From Candidatus Zhuqueibacterota bacterium (GTDB lineage Bacteria > Zhuqueibacterota > Zhuqueibacteria > Zhuqueibacterales > Zhuqueibacteraceae), in NCBI GenBank assembly GCA_022616415.1, contig JAKEEU010000281.1, positions 1-60,739 on the forward strand: 60,739 nt of DNA, read 5' to 3'. Both the position numbers and the translations under genes were made by a program. Every line of letters starts with the position of its first letter. Positions within the stretch are counted from its first letter, which is position 1. The notes under the pieces are model-generated. The model ran no database searches and was not told the origin of the DNA. It saw only the letters and a list, made by a program, of their open reading frames with translations. Below, piece after piece: positions 9,410 to 17,903 of the stretch.

Positions 9410-9616
9410 CTACAACTCTTCATCTTCAATCTCAGCAAGTTTCATAAGATGTTTTTGTAAGCCAATTTTGAGTGGTTGATTTCCATGAATAGGCACGGAG
9501 ATCCGCGCGGGGTTTCCAGGCTTGACATAAACATGGTGGCTCCCCTTGACACGTTTCAGTTGCCAGCCTTTCTTCTCAAGCAGACGAGCAAAGTCCTTTC
9601 CCGAAACGCTTTTCAC
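9410..9616 (-). CDS. hicA: HicA-family mRNA interferase toxin
   Basis: A 68-residue HicA/YcfA protein. The family folds like a double-stranded-RNA-binding domain and cleaves mRNA using a conserved histidine. The fold pattern is plain: G-K-D-F-A-R-L-L-E-K-K-G-W, then the catalytic-type VKGSHHVYVKPG, then the strand R-I-S-V-P-I-H-G. Its GTG start overlaps the hicB stop by four bases, as expected for translational coupling in hicBA pairs. Confidence 0.9.
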   Translation of the reverse strand: MKSVSGKDFARLLEKKGWQLKRVKGSHHVYVKPGNPARISVPIHGNQPLKIGLQKHLMKLAEIEDEEL

Positions 9617-9822
9617 ACCGCAACCTCCAAAATCTTATCCTTCTCAGAGACTTCATGCTCCGCAATGTCAACAGATAAACAGGCTTCCACAGCCTCGTAA
9701 ATGTTGCTCAGAAGCTCTTCGAAAGTTTCTCCTTGGGTCACACAACCAAGGATGGCCGGAACCTCTGCCCAGAAACCGCCCTCTTCAGCTTGGTGAATTA
9801 TGACTTTAAGTTTCATGATCAC
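9613..9822 (-). CDS. hicB: HicB-family antitoxin
   Basis: A 69-residue HicB-type antitoxin. The partial RNase H-like fold is recognisable (K-V-I-I-H-Q-A-E-E-G-G-F-W-A-E-V-P, then LGCVTQGETFEELLSNIYEA), as in the UPF0150/HicB family that binds and neutralises HicA. No C-terminal DNA-binding domain is visible, so this is the short form. The frame can start at a GTG (9822, GGAG five bases upstream) or at an ATG two codons later. It precedes and overlaps hicA. Confidence 0.88.
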   Translation of the reverse strand: MIMKLKVIIHQAEEGGFWAEVPAILGCVTQGETFEELLSNIYEAVEACLSVDIAEHEVSEKDKILEVAV

Positions 9823-9942
9823 AGAGTCTCCACACTGACTATTCCATTTGATCCGGATTTGTTAATTATCAGACTACTAAAAAATATGAAATGAAGCTAC
9901 AATAAGCAATAGGATTTTTATAGCCGTTTTTGATCCGGTGAC

Positions 9943-11577
9943 TTACTGGTATGCTTCATGATCCTTCCGGCTTCCATGACCAACCTCGCCTTTCCGCTCA
10001 AATTGTTTCTCATAAAGCTGCCGCAATCGTTCGATGGTATCAACTTGCTCCGGCGCTTTGTCGCTGCGAATGCGCTTGATGCGCGCAAAGCGCAGCGCGA
10101 AATTGGATTTGTAGTGCGGGCTGCGTTGAATTTCGTTGTAGGCGACTTCCACCACGATCTGCGGACGGACATGCACGGTGTAATTGGTTTCGGAGATTTT
10201 TAGTTTTTGCAGATTTTCAGTCATCCATTTGAATTGGGCATCAGTGAGGCCCTTGAAAGTTTTGCCGATTACCAGAAACTCGCCAGTCTCGCTATCGCGG
10301 ACGGCGAGATGGTAATTCGACAGCCAGCCGGTGCGGCGGCCATAACCCCAATCCGCCGCGACAATCGCGAGATCGAGCGTCTCCGCGGGTTTGATTTTGA
10401 ACCACTTCTTGCCGCGCGAGCCGGGTTGATAGACGCTCGTCAAATCCTTCGCCATCAAGCCTTCGTGGCCGGCGTTCATTGCTTGTTGGAGAAATTGTTC
10501 GGCTGCGTTCGTTTCACTGGCAACGATACGATCCGCGAGCAGGCTTTTATCACAAATTCCCGCCAGTCTCTGCCAGCGCTCCTGATAGGGTTGATCGATG
10601 AGAGATTGGCCATCGAGATACAACAAATCGAAGAGATGCAACCGCACCGGCACTTCTTTCATCGTCTCCTCGATTTGATGGACGCGCCGAAACCGTCGCA
10701 TCAACTCTTGAAACGGCAACGGCTTTCCCTCCGCATTCACGGCGACGGCTTCGCCTTCGACAATAAACGAGTCCGCCGCAATTTTCGTTTGTGCCCACTC
10801 GACCAGCTCCGGCAAGCTCGGCGTCACTTCGCTGAGCCGGCGGCTGAAAATTTTGACTTCTGTCGAGTTGGATTTTCGCGCGCAATGAATTTGCACCCGC
10901 GCGCCGTCGTATTTGTATTCAAAAGCAGTTTGTCCGCCATGCTCTTTAAAAACTTCCTCAAAATCTTCAGACAACTCCGCCAGCATCGGCTGAATCGGCC
11001 GCATGATATGCAGCGAGATTTTTTCGAGCGCCTTTTTGCCCTTCGTCAAACCGAGCCGTGCCACTTCGGCAATATCGCCGAGCAGCAACGCCGCGCGACG
11101 CACCAACGCGAGCTCGGCGCCAATGGCTGCGGCGACGCCCTGCTGCATGACGCCCTCGGCAACACCGTGCTGCATTTCGCCGAAGCTCATTTTTACGAGA
11201 TATTTTTTTTCCGTCGCCGAAACGCGCGCGAGCAAATCCGCTAGCAATTCTTCTTTGCGCTGGCGCGAGCCTTTGCCGGAAGCGCCGGCTATCTCGGCAA
11301 AATGCTGATGCACCTCGAGAATCGACAGCGGCGCTTTTTTGCTTTTCGCAACTTGCGCTTCGACCTTTTGCAGCGTGCGCCAGCTCACGTTCAACGTGCG
11401 CGAGTCCGTCGCCGAAAAGATTTTGCCCAAGAGCAACAGCACCGCCGGCGCGATTTCATCCGGCTGCAACTTTTGCAGAAAGCCGCTGATGAGCGCACTC
11501 TTTTCTAATTTCTTGGTGGTGCCTTCGAGTTGTTGGCAGAGCGTGGCGAGGGTGGAGAAGGGGGTTGGATGGTTCAT
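9943..11577 (-). CDS. ATP-dependent DNA ligase (archaeal/LigB type)
   Basis: A 544-residue ligase that seals nicks through a covalent enzyme-AMP intermediate. The N-terminal ~200 residues form the DNA-binding domain typical of archaeal and eukaryotic-type ligases. The adenylation motif I is FEYKYDGARVQIH with the acceptor lysine. Later motifs include FSRRLSEVTPS, F-I-V-E-G-E-A-V-A, E-G-L-M-A-K-D-L and K-W-F-K-I-K-P near the OB fold. It is distinct from the NAD-dependent LigA used for replication and is probably a repair enzyme. It is transcribed away from the ton cluster. Confidence 0.92.
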   Translation of the reverse strand: MNHPTPFSTLATLCQQLEGTTKKLEKSALISGFLQKLQPDEIAPAVLLLLGKIFSATDSRTLNVSWRTLQKVEAQVAKSKKAPLSILEVHQHFAEIAGASGKGSRQRKEELLADLLARVSATEKKYLVKMSFGEMQHGVAEGVMQQGVAAAIGAELALVRRAALLLGDIAEVARLGLTKGKKALEKISLHIMRPIQPMLAELSEDFEEVFKEHGGQTAFEYKYDGARVQIHCARKSNSTEVKIFSRRLSEVTPSLPELVEWAQTKIAADSFIVEGEAVAVNAEGKPLPFQELMRRFRRVHQIEETMKEVPVRLHLFDLLYLDGQSLIDQPYQERWQRLAGICDKSLLADRIVASETNAAEQFLQQAMNAGHEGLMAKDLTSVYQPGSRGKKWFKIKPAETLDLAIVAADWGYGRRTGWLSNYHLAVRDSETGEFLVIGKTFKGLTDAQFKWMTENLQKLKISETNYTVHVRPQIVVEVAYNEIQRSPHYKSNFALRFARIKRIRSDKAPEQVDTIERLRQLYEKQFERKGEVGHGSRKDHEAYQ

Positions 11578-11912
11578 GGCATTGTGAAGAGATGTTGCGT
11601 TTATGGCTTATTATGACGATTCATAAATAAAATAAGCTCAAAAGCCGCCGTTCCCAAAAGATTTTTTATAGTGACGAAAAAAAGTCAAATAAAGCGAATA
11701 AATACAAAATTTTTTTGTAAAACCACCATTTTCTCTCTTCGTCTTGCAATTTGCAACCTGGCATGAAATCTCACTAAAATCCGAGACTTAGCGTTTTTTT
11801 TTGCAAAATTGAAAAAATTTTCTTGCATTTTGCAATTTCATTTGCTTTATTGCAACAGAAATTCGACGCGTTATCCTCTGTTTTTTTAACGTTCCCAATG
11901 CTCGTACTGTTT

Positions 11913-11927
11913 TGGCACGAATCTTGA
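11913..11927 (+). promoter_or_regulatory. sigma-54-like promoter element
   Basis: TGGCACGAATCTTGA matches the -24/-12 layout of sigma-54 promoters: GG, ten bases, then G, except that the -12 dinucleotide is GA instead of GC. It lies 72 bases before the STAS gene start. A similar GG-N10-GA element sits at the same place upstream of the second tonB (19286-19300), which supports a shared promoter type but leaves the sigma factor open. Confidence 0.4.
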
Positions 11928-11964
11928 AAGTCTAGTAAAAAATAAAGTTGCGCAACAAGTTGTC

Positions 11965-11976
11965 TTACTCGAGTAA
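11965..11976 (+). promoter_or_regulatory. TTACTCGAGTAA palindrome in the leader
   Basis: A perfect 12-base palindrome lies 37 bases after the promoter-like element and 23 bases before the start codon. A near copy, CTTGCTCGAGTAAG, occurs 38 bases after the matching element upstream of the second tonB (19338-19351). It may be an operator or a small RNA hairpin. Confidence 0.4.
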
Positions 11977-11999
11977 CATAAAATTTTGGCGAGGAATCT

Positions 12000-12356
12000 A
12001 TGGCAACAAAGGTAACGACCCTCAACAATCTCGAAATTGCCATAATCGAACCACGGGGTTCCATCATTGGCGGTGGCGAGACAGATGAGCTGAAAACCAA
12101 GGCCCGCGATCTTTTCGAGCAGGGCAACCGGAAACTCGTTATCGATCTGGGCGGGGTCACGTACATCAACAGCACGGGAATCGGCGCGCTCGTCGGCGTT
12201 TATACCATGTACAGCAAGGACAAGGGCAACATCAAGCTGTGCGGGATGAACACGAGCGTGCAAAACATCTTCGTGATTACGAAGCTCACCAGCGTGTTCG
12301 AGGTGACCGACACGCGCGACGAAGCGGTCAAAAGCTTGCAGTCGGCTTCAGCGTAA
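12000..12356 (+). CDS. STAS-domain anti-sigma factor antagonist
   Basis: A 118-residue SpoIIAA/RsbV-like protein. The domain is complete: L-V-I-D-L-G-G-V-T-Y-I-N-S-T-G-I-G-A-L with the phosphorylatable serine in I-N-S-T-G. In partner switching such proteins bind an anti-sigma kinase when unphosphorylated and release the sigma factor. No kinase or phosphatase is adjacent, but rsbU- and rsbW-like genes occur near 40 kb. GAGG precedes the ATG. It heads the exbB-exbD-tonB cluster with a 57-base gap, suggesting cotranscription. Confidence 0.88.
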   Translation: MATKVTTLNNLEIAIIEPRGSIIGGGETDELKTKARDLFEQGNRKLVIDLGGVTYINSTGIGALVGVYTMYSKDKGNIKLCGMNTSVQNIFVITKLTSVFEVTDTRDEAVKSLQSASA

Positions 12357-12413
12357 AAAGACTCTGGCGTGCCGCCGAACTCTCATTAACCCAAGGCGAA
12401 GGAGAAACAAGTT

Positions 12414-13127
12414 ATGAAACAATCCGTTTTCATTACGATCGTGATGATTGTGGCTTTTGTTGCCGCTTATTTCATTTTTATAAACCTGCCGAAGTTTATC
12501 CGGGACGGCGGCTATCTGGTGATTTCCTTGATCGCGCTGTTGATCATGGTGGTGACGTTCATTTTCGAGCGCATCTTTTCGCTGCGCAAAGCCCAGGGCA
12601 AAGGCTCGCTGCCGGTTTTTTTGAACAAGGTGCAGCGGGAAATCAACGCCGGCAAAATCGAAGAGGCGGTCAAGCTTTGCGACCAGCAACGCGGCTCTTG
12701 CGCCAACATCATTCGCATCGGGCTGGAGCGCTATCAGTCGTTGAGCGGCAAGGCCAAAGAGCAGGAAGAGGTCATGAAAGAAGTGCAAACCGCCATCGAA
12801 CAGGCGACGATGCTGGAGGTGCCGCTGTTGGAAAGAAATCTGGTCGCGCTTTCGACCATCGCTTCGATTGCCACGATGGTGGGCTTGTTGGGAACGACGA
12901 TCGGCATGATCCGCGCCTTCGCGGCCATGGCCCACGCCGGCGCGCCGGACGCGGTTCAGCTCGCGCTCGGCATCTCCGAAGCCCTGATCAACACCGCCGG
13001 CGGCTTGGCCGCGGCCATCGTCGGCATCGTCGCCTACAACTTCTTCACCACCAAAGTCGATAACTTCACCTACATGATCGACGAAGCCAGCTATTCGATC
13101 GTGCAATCTTTGGCATTGAAAAAATAA
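12414..13127 (+). CDS. exbB: ExbB/TolQ/MotA-family proton channel subunit
   Basis: A 237-residue inner-membrane protein. It shows the expected topology: one N-terminal membrane helix (ITIVMIVAFVAAYFIFINLP) or pair (ISLIALLIMVVTFIFE), a long cytoplasmic helical region, then two helices (LSTIASIATMVGLLGTTIGM and INTAGGLAAAIVGIVAYNFF). The G-L-L-G-T-T-I-G-M motif and the following A-x-A-M pattern are typical of the family. With ExbD it turns proton flow into motion of TonB. AAGGAG precedes the start; exbD follows after 15 bases. Confidence 0.93.
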   Translation: MKQSVFITIVMIVAFVAAYFIFINLPKFIRDGGYLVISLIALLIMVVTFIFERIFSLRKAQGKGSLPVFLNKVQREINAGKIEEAVKLCDQQRGSCANIIRIGLERYQSLSGKAKEQEEVMKEVQTAIEQATMLEVPLLERNLVALSTIASIATMVGLLGTTIGMIRAFAAMAHAGAPDAVQLALGISEALINTAGGLAAAIVGIVAYNFFTTKVDNFTYMIDEASYSIVQSLALKK

Positions 13128-13142
13128 GACGAGGATTTCTCC

Positions 13143-13607
13143 ATGCCCAAAATTAAAAAAGGCCGTGTCGGCATCAAGTTGGACATGACGCCGATGGTCG
13201 ACGTGGCGTTCCTGCTGCTGACGTTTTTCATGCTCACGACGCAGTTCAAGCCGCCGGAAGACGTCACGGTGGAGTTGCCGTCTTCGCACTCGGCGTTCAA
13301 ATTGCCGGAATCCGACGTCATGATTATCACGATCTCCAAGGAAGGAAGAATTTATCTTGGCTTGGATGCGCAAAGCTTGCGCATGAAATTGTTCGGTGAA
13401 GAAGGCCGGCGCAAGCTCAGCTTCGAAGTGAAGAAGGAGGAGCTGGCCAATCTGCTGATTCAGGCGCGCATTTCGAACCCGCGTCTGCGCACCGTGGTTA
13501 AAGGTGACAGAGGCGCGCCGTACGGGCCGGTGGAAGACGTTATGAACATTTTGCAAAAAACCAACATTACGCGTTTCAATCTCGTTACCGATCTGGAAAG
13601 AGCGTGA
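13143..13607 (+). CDS. exbD: ExbD/TolR-family protein, first copy
   Basis: A 154-residue protein with one N-terminal membrane helix. The essential aspartate is in the motif LDMTPMVDVAFLLLTFFMLT, followed by a periplasmic domain. ExbD works with ExbB as the peptidoglycan-side part of the proton-driven motor. The gene is 15 bases after exbB and is followed by a second exbD, an arrangement common in the Bacteroidetes/FCB side of the tree, where two ExbD paralogues probably assemble together. Confidence 0.92.
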   Translation: MPKIKKGRVGIKLDMTPMVDVAFLLLTFFMLTTQFKPPEDVTVELPSSHSAFKLPESDVMIITISKEGRIYLGLDAQSLRMKLFGEEGRRKLSFEVKKEELANLLIQARISNPRLRTVVKGDRGAPYGPVEDVMNILQKTNITRFNLVTDLERA

Positions 13608-13646
13608 AACGTGCAATGTAAAACGTAATGCGTAAAACGTAAACTT
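13603..13646. repeat. CGTAAAACGTAATGCG-type repeat (copy between exbD genes)
   Basis: The short spacer between the two exbD genes is built of degenerate units: GTGAAACGTGCAATGTAAAA followed by CGTAATGCGTAAAACGTAA. Similar runs occur at 18942-18979 and 28401-28468, and in modified form at 31476-31520. This is a dispersed intergenic repeat. Confidence 0.55.
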
Positions 13647-13660
13647 TAAGGAGCATTGTC

Positions 13661-14167
13661 ATGGCCGCAGTTGATTCGGGCGGTGGTGAGTCCAGAAGTC
13701 ATGCGAAACACCAAAAAAAGCGCAAGAAAAAACGCGTCGGTATTCGCATGGACATGACGCCGATGGTCGATATCGCTTTTTTGTTGTTGACTTTTTTCAT
13801 GCTCACCACGGTGTTCAACAAGCCGCAAACGATGGAGCTCAACCTGCCGCCGGATGAAAAAGTCACGGTGGAGGTGGCCGAATCGAGCCTGCTGACTTTG
13901 CGCGTCGACAGAGACGGCAGGATTTTCTGGAATATGGGGAGTGAGGCGCTGCAGCCGCTTCCTTTCACCGAGCTGCGCTCGACCTTGATCCAACGCAACC
14001 AGGCCAATCCCAAGCTCATCACCCTGGTGAAGGTGGATCGCGACGCCAACTACAAGATGATGGTGGATGTGATGGACGAGCTCAATTTGGCCAATATTAC
14101 GCGCTTCAGCCTGGCGCCGATGACTGAAAAAGACAAGCAGTTAATGGAGAAGGCAGCAGTGATGTAA
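13661..14167 (+). CDS. exbD: ExbD/TolR-family protein, second copy
   Basis: A 168-residue paralogue of the preceding gene. A cytoplasmic tail rich in Lys/Arg (KHQKKRKKKRVGIRM) leads into the same membrane motif DMTPMVDIAFLLLTFFMLT with the proton-translocating aspartate. The periplasmic domain ends N-I-T-R-F-S-L-A-P, parallel to N-I-T-R-F-N-L-V-T in the first copy. The duplication is old, since the identity outside the membrane helix is limited. AAGGAG lies 10 bases before the ATG. It sits between exbD1 and tonB in one operon. Confidence 0.92.
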   Translation: MAAVDSGGGESRSHAKHQKKRKKKRVGIRMDMTPMVDIAFLLLTFFMLTTVFNKPQTMELNLPPDEKVTVEVAESSLLTLRVDRDGRIFWNMGSEALQPLPFTELRSTLIQRNQANPKLITLVKVDRDANYKMMVDVMDELNLANITRFSLAPMTEKDKQLMEKAAVM

Positions 14168-14194
14168 AGAATTCTTATTTTTAAGGAGAACGTC

Positions 14195-14920
14195 ATGCAC
14201 GATCTTGCCGTTTCAGTAGGTTTTCCTTATGGCGCGCCGGATCTCAAGAAAGCCTATCGCAAATACTTGACGATAGCCGAAATTCTTGGGATTGGCTTCG
14301 TGGGATTGCTTCTTGGCGCCTATTATCTCGGCGTCTTTCTTGCTACAGAGGAAGAGCCGGTGGCCGTCGTGAGGATCATGAAATACAGCGAGCTGGGGCC
14401 GCCGCCTTCCCTCCAAAGCGCGAATGCGCCGCCGGCGATATCGGTCGCAGCGCCTGCAGTCAGGCCGAGCGTCGGCATTCCTGTACCCGTTCCGGACGCG
14501 GAAGTGAGCCCGGAGCAAACTTTTGCAACTCAACAGGAAATGAACACCGCCACCGAATCGGTCGGCGAGGGTGCCGGCGCAGGCGGCGAGGTGATGATAG
14601 AAAAAGACATTAAAATCGAAGAAGACGGGCCGCCGCCGGATTTTGTGCCGTTTGAAAAAGGGCCGCAAATCGTCAAAAAAGTGCAACCGGTCTATCCTGA
14701 AATTGCCCGCAAGGCGGGTTTGGAAGGCACGGTGTGGGTGAAAATCTGGGTCGATAAGCAGGGCAAATCGAAAAAGGTGGTGATTCAGAAGAGCGCCTCC
14801 GAAATTTTCGACCAGGCGGCTATCGACGCGGCGAAACAGATGGTTTTCACTCCGGCGATGATGCAGAACGGCCCGGTGGATGTATGGGTCTCGATCCCGT
14901 TCCATTTCAAACTCAAGTAA
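14195..14920 (+). CDS. tonB: TonB-family energy transducer, first copy
   Basis: A 241-residue TonB protein. It has an unusual conserved cytoplasmic N-terminus (VGFPYGAPDLKKAYRKYL), one membrane helix (ILGIGFVGLLLGAYYLGVFL), a Pro/Ala/Val-rich periplasmic spacer, and the TonB C-terminal domain (VQPVYPEIARKAGLEGTVWV, later FTPAMMQNGPVDVWVSIPF). TonB spans the periplasm to pull on the plug of outer-membrane receptors; a SusC-like receptor is encoded at 55.7 kb. It lies in the exbB-exbD-exbD-tonB operon. A close paralogue is at 19392-20123. Confidence 0.93.
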   Translation: MHDLAVSVGFPYGAPDLKKAYRKYLTIAEILGIGFVGLLLGAYYLGVFLATEEEPVAVVRIMKYSELGPPPSLQSANAPPAISVAAPAVRPSVGIPVPVPDAEVSPEQTFATQQEMNTATESVGEGAGAGGEVMIEKDIKIEEDGPPPDFVPFEKGPQIVKKVQPVYPEIARKAGLEGTVWVKIWVDKQGKSKKVVIQKSASEIFDQAAIDAAKQMVFTPAMMQNGPVDVWVSIPFHFKLK

Positions 14921-14934
14921 GCGGATGCAAAACG

Positions 14935-15204
14935 ATGCAGTCGCAATCGCGCCGGCGGTTGCGGCTGTTGTCTCATTGGTCGCTCAGAGAGATGATGGAT
15001 GGCCGTAAAATTTCCATGTTGCTCACCGGGGCGGTGTCTATTGTGATGCTCGGTTTCGGAATCATGGTTTTGGCGGGCTGGGTTTTTCCCCAGGCCCCCA
15101 ATTCCGTGCGGGTGATGGTGGGAATCGTTTTTCTGCTCATGGGCGTCCATCGCTTTTTGATGACACGCTTGCAGGCAAAACAAGCGGAGAGGCTTGATGA
15201 ATAG
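14935..15204 (+). CDS. small membrane protein, unknown
   Basis: I do not recognise this 89-residue protein. It has a basic N-terminus (S-R-R-R-L-R) and two predicted membrane helices (MLLTGAVSIVMLGFGIMVLA and VRVMVGIVFLLMGVHRFLM). It lies 14 bases after tonB and its end overlaps the next gene, so it belongs to the ton operon and may be an accessory to the motor. The start at 14935 has only a weak ribosome-binding site; a longer frame beginning inside tonB exists but is less likely. Confidence 0.65.
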   Translation: MQSQSRRRLRLLSHWSLREMMDGRKISMLLTGAVSIVMLGFGIMVLAGWVFPQAPNSVRVMVGIVFLLMGVHRFLMTRLQAKQAERLDE

Positions 15205-16144
15205 AATCGTCTTGTGGACGGCCTTCTTGCTCGGAAGCCTCAGTGGTTGCAATCGCCAGGAATCGGAAACAACTCCCACCAAGGGCAATGTCACCGCCAT
15301 CGTCAGCGAGTCCCATGCGCCGTTGCTGCAAAAAGAAGCCGACCAATTTCATCGATTGTATACCCAGGCGCAGGTCACGCTGTTTTCCGCCACGACGCGC
15401 GAAGCGATCGTTCATCTTCTCAATGACAGCGTGCGTATCATCATTATCGATCGTGCATTGAACGAGGAAGAGCGCAGCGTCGCCGCCGCGGCGGAAATCA
15501 AATATACCGAGACTAAAATTGCCGAAGATGCGCTCGTCATCGTGGCGCACAACGAAAATCCCATTAAAAACATCTCATTGAATTCTTTGAGTCAAATTGT
15601 CACTCGGGAAGTCACCCAATGGCGCCAGGTTCCTGAATCGAAATGGTCGGGCCCGATTGAGTTTGCATTTACCGGGCGGAACTCCGGTGCGTACGAGCTG
15701 TTGGCGTCGCACTTTTTAAAGCTTCAAAAGGAGGCCGTTCCCACTTCTCCTGCCGATACGCAAAAGGAAGTTCTCGATTACGTCGCCAGCCATCCTCGCG
15801 CTCTCGGCGTGGTTTCCGCCGCCTGTTTTTACAGCGTGACCCGGCCCAATGGCATTCAGGATACGACCGCCGTCACGCCATTGCGCGCTCTCGCCGTCGA
15901 ACGGAAAGATTCAACAGCTGCGGATGAATACGTTAAATTGCACCAAGCCAACGTTTATCGGGGTTTTTATCCGCTTCATTACGGCGTTTATATTTACTAC
16001 ACGGTTTCAGAGAAAAGGAATCTCGGCCCCGAGCTTGGATTCACCACTTTCGTCGCCAGCCATCCGGGACAAAAAATCATTATGGACGCGGGGCTGGTGC
16101 CGGCCACCATGCCGATTCGCCTGGTTCAGATTAATGAGGATTAA
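15197..16144 (+). CDS. PstS-like substrate-binding lipoprotein
   Basis: A 315-residue lipoprotein with a short signal and lipobox (LGSLSGC). The body matches the PBP-like domain of phosphate-binding PstS proteins: I-I-D-R-A-L-N-E-E-E, DALVIVAHNENPIKNISLNS, W-R-Q-V-P, T-G-R-N-S-G-A-Y-E and the C-terminal Y-Y-T-V-S-E region. No pst transporter genes are adjacent. In this operon it may be a binding protein feeding a TonB-dependent route or a phosphate-sensing protein. It overlaps the end of the preceding gene by a few bases. Confidence 0.82.
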   Translation: MNRIVLWTAFLLGSLSGCNRQESETTPTKGNVTAIVSESHAPLLQKEADQFHRLYTQAQVTLFSATTREAIVHLLNDSVRIIIIDRALNEEERSVAAAAEIKYTETKIAEDALVIVAHNENPIKNISLNSLSQIVTREVTQWRQVPESKWSGPIEFAFTGRNSGAYELLASHFLKLQKEAVPTSPADTQKEVLDYVASHPRALGVVSAACFYSVTRPNGIQDTTAVTPLRALAVERKDSTAADEYVKLHQANVYRGFYPLHYGVYIYYTVSEKRNLGPELGFTTFVASHPGQKIIMDAGLVPATMPIRLVQINED

Positions 16145-16145
16145 A

Positions 16146-17828
16146 ATGAGAAAGTCTATTGCGCTCTTTGCACTGTTACTGCTCGGAGTTTTTTCTTCGG
16201 CTGCCGGCCAGTCGAAGCTCGCCGATGGCCAAGCGCTGCTGATGCAAGGCAAAGCCAAAGAAGCCATTGCGGTCTTGAATAAAGTCGTTGCCAACACACC
16301 ACGAAATATCGAGGCATGGCTGGCGCTTGGCGAGGCGCATCTTGCGGCCGGCCAGGCGGACTCGGCAGAGGTTGCCGGAAGAAAAGCGCTTGATATCGAC
16401 GGCAAAAACGCCGACGCCTACATTCTCGTCGCCAAAGCCGCCATCGCGCAAAAGAACAACAAGGTTGCTTTTGAGATGTTGAAAAAAGGCTTGAAGGCCA
16501 ATAAGGACAATGTGCCACTATTGATTCAGCTCGGCTGGTTCCACATGGCGACCGATTCGGCGGATCATGCCGTCATTGATTTCTCCCGCGCCAAGGAGGT
16601 GGATCCAAAAAGCGCCGCCGCTTACGAGGGATTGGGCGACGCTTATGCGAAAATGGGGAGCACCCCAAACGCCATTTTACAGTATGAAGATGCGGTCAAA
16701 GTAGATTCGCTCAATGTCGGAGTTTATCAGAAGCTCTCCAAGGCCTATTACCAACAGCGCCGATATAACGAGGCCGCGCGCGCCTTTCGCGCCATTGCCA
16801 TGCTCGACACGACCAACCAGGAGGCCTTGTTCGAGCTGGGGAGGTTGTATTTTGCCGGAAAACTTTACGCCGACGCCGCCCGCGAGTTTCGCACCTTTGT
16901 GCGGCGCTTCCCCAATTCGCAGAAGGGGTGGGAGATTTACATGGAGGCGCTCTATCTCTCCAAACGCAATTATCCCGATGCTGCGACTGCAGCAGAGCGG
17001 GTTCTAAAGGCCGATCCCAAATCTACCCAAGCGCTCCGAATTTTGGCCCACTCTCTCTTCGAAACCAAGCAATATGACCGCGCCATTGAAAAATACAACG
17101 AGCTTGCCAAGAAAGACACGCTGGGCTTCGATAATACGGTGCGTCTGGCTGAAGCTTACATCCAAACCAAGAAGGACTCGTTGGCCGCGCTGACTTACGA
17201 GCAGGCCTTGCGCCTTAATGCCACCAACGCCGATGTTTACGGCGATCTCGGCGCCACTTACATGCGGATGCGCCAGTGGGATCGCGCCGCCGCGGTGTTT
17301 GAAAAAAGATATACGCTCGATCCCACCTCGACAAGCTCGTTCGTCAATTACGGCATCTGCAACATGGTGATGGGAAGGTTTGACACCGCGCGAGTGGCTT
17401 TCCGCCAGGCGATCGCGCTGCGGCCGCAGTATCTGCCCTCCCATCTCAATCTCGCCCGCTGCCTGATGCATCCAAGATTTAAAGAAGATTCCCTGCAAAC
17501 CGCCAAAGCGGAGTTTGAAACGGTGATTACGCTGGCCGATACGGCTGTGGCCAGATATAAAACTGAGCTGGTTGAGTCATATCGAGGCATCGCTTACGTG
17601 GCTTTTACCGAGAAAAAGTATCCGCAGGCGGTTGAGTGGTTGGACAAGGCAATCAAGCTCAAATCCGACGAAGTGCCGGCTCACCTGTTCAAAGCGCAAG
17701 TCTTGTTTTCGATGACTAAATTGGAAGAAGCTGCCCAGGAATACCGGACCGTCTTGAAGCTCGATCCTAAAAACAAAGTCGCCCAAAAAGAGCTGGAACA
17801 AGTGTTGGCGCGACTGAATTCACAGTAA
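16146..17828 (+). CDS. secreted TPR-repeat protein
   Basis: A 560-residue protein with a signal peptide (MRKSIALFALLLLGVFSSAA) followed by about twelve tetratricopeptide repeats, e.g. AWLALGEAHLAAGQADSAEV, AYEGLGDAYAKMGSTPNAIL and VYGDLGATYMRMRQWDRAAA. TPR superhelices bind peptides and assemble complexes; in the periplasm such a protein could scaffold the TonB motor or the outer membrane. I start it at the ATG at 16146, one base after the PstS-like stop, because the longer upstream frame is an out-of-frame shadow of that gene. Confidence 0.88.
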   Translation: MRKSIALFALLLLGVFSSAAGQSKLADGQALLMQGKAKEAIAVLNKVVANTPRNIEAWLALGEAHLAAGQADSAEVAGRKALDIDGKNADAYILVAKAAIAQKNNKVAFEMLKKGLKANKDNVPLLIQLGWFHMATDSADHAVIDFSRAKEVDPKSAAAYEGLGDAYAKMGSTPNAILQYEDAVKVDSLNVGVYQKLSKAYYQQRRYNEAARAFRAIAMLDTTNQEALFELGRLYFAGKLYADAAREFRTFVRRFPNSQKGWEIYMEALYLSKRNYPDAATAAERVLKADPKSTQALRILAHSLFETKQYDRAIEKYNELAKKDTLGFDNTVRLAEAYIQTKKDSLAALTYEQALRLNATNADVYGDLGATYMRMRQWDRAAAVFEKRYTLDPTSTSSFVNYGICNMVMGRFDTARVAFRQAIALRPQYLPSHLNLARCLMHPRFKEDSLQTAKAEFETVITLADTAVARYKTELVESYRGIAYVAFTEKKYPQAVEWLDKAIKLKSDEVPAHLFKAQVLFSMTKLEEAAQEYRTVLKLDPKNKVAQKELEQVLARLNSQ

Positions 17829-17903
17829 CTGCTCGGCGTTTTAATTGAAAAACTTATTCAGTTTCTTGTGGCAAGTGAATTTATCGAGAGGAAGGAACCC
17901 CTT

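Larger units (their letters stand above)
11578..11999. other. A+T-rich divergent intergenic region
   Basis: This 422-base region separates the ligase gene (minus) from the STAS-exbB operon (plus). It is strikingly A+T-rich and contains repeated TTTGCAATTT/TTTTGCAA motifs between 11745 and 11860. No frame is credible. The plus-strand control signals near 11913-11976 are listed separately. Confidence 0.6.

Noticed and set aside
10207..11244. 345-codon plus-strand frame opposite the DNA ligase
   Set aside because: It is antisense to conserved ligase motifs and contains no recognisable protein feature.
12348..13616. 422-codon minus-strand frame opposite exbB and exbD
   Set aside because: The translation is His/Arg/Gln-rich without fold-like pattern; the plus strand encodes well-known proteins.
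14884..14934. Upstream start for the small membrane protein
   Set aside because: It would begin inside tonB without a ribosome-binding site and adds residues encoded by the tonB 3' end.
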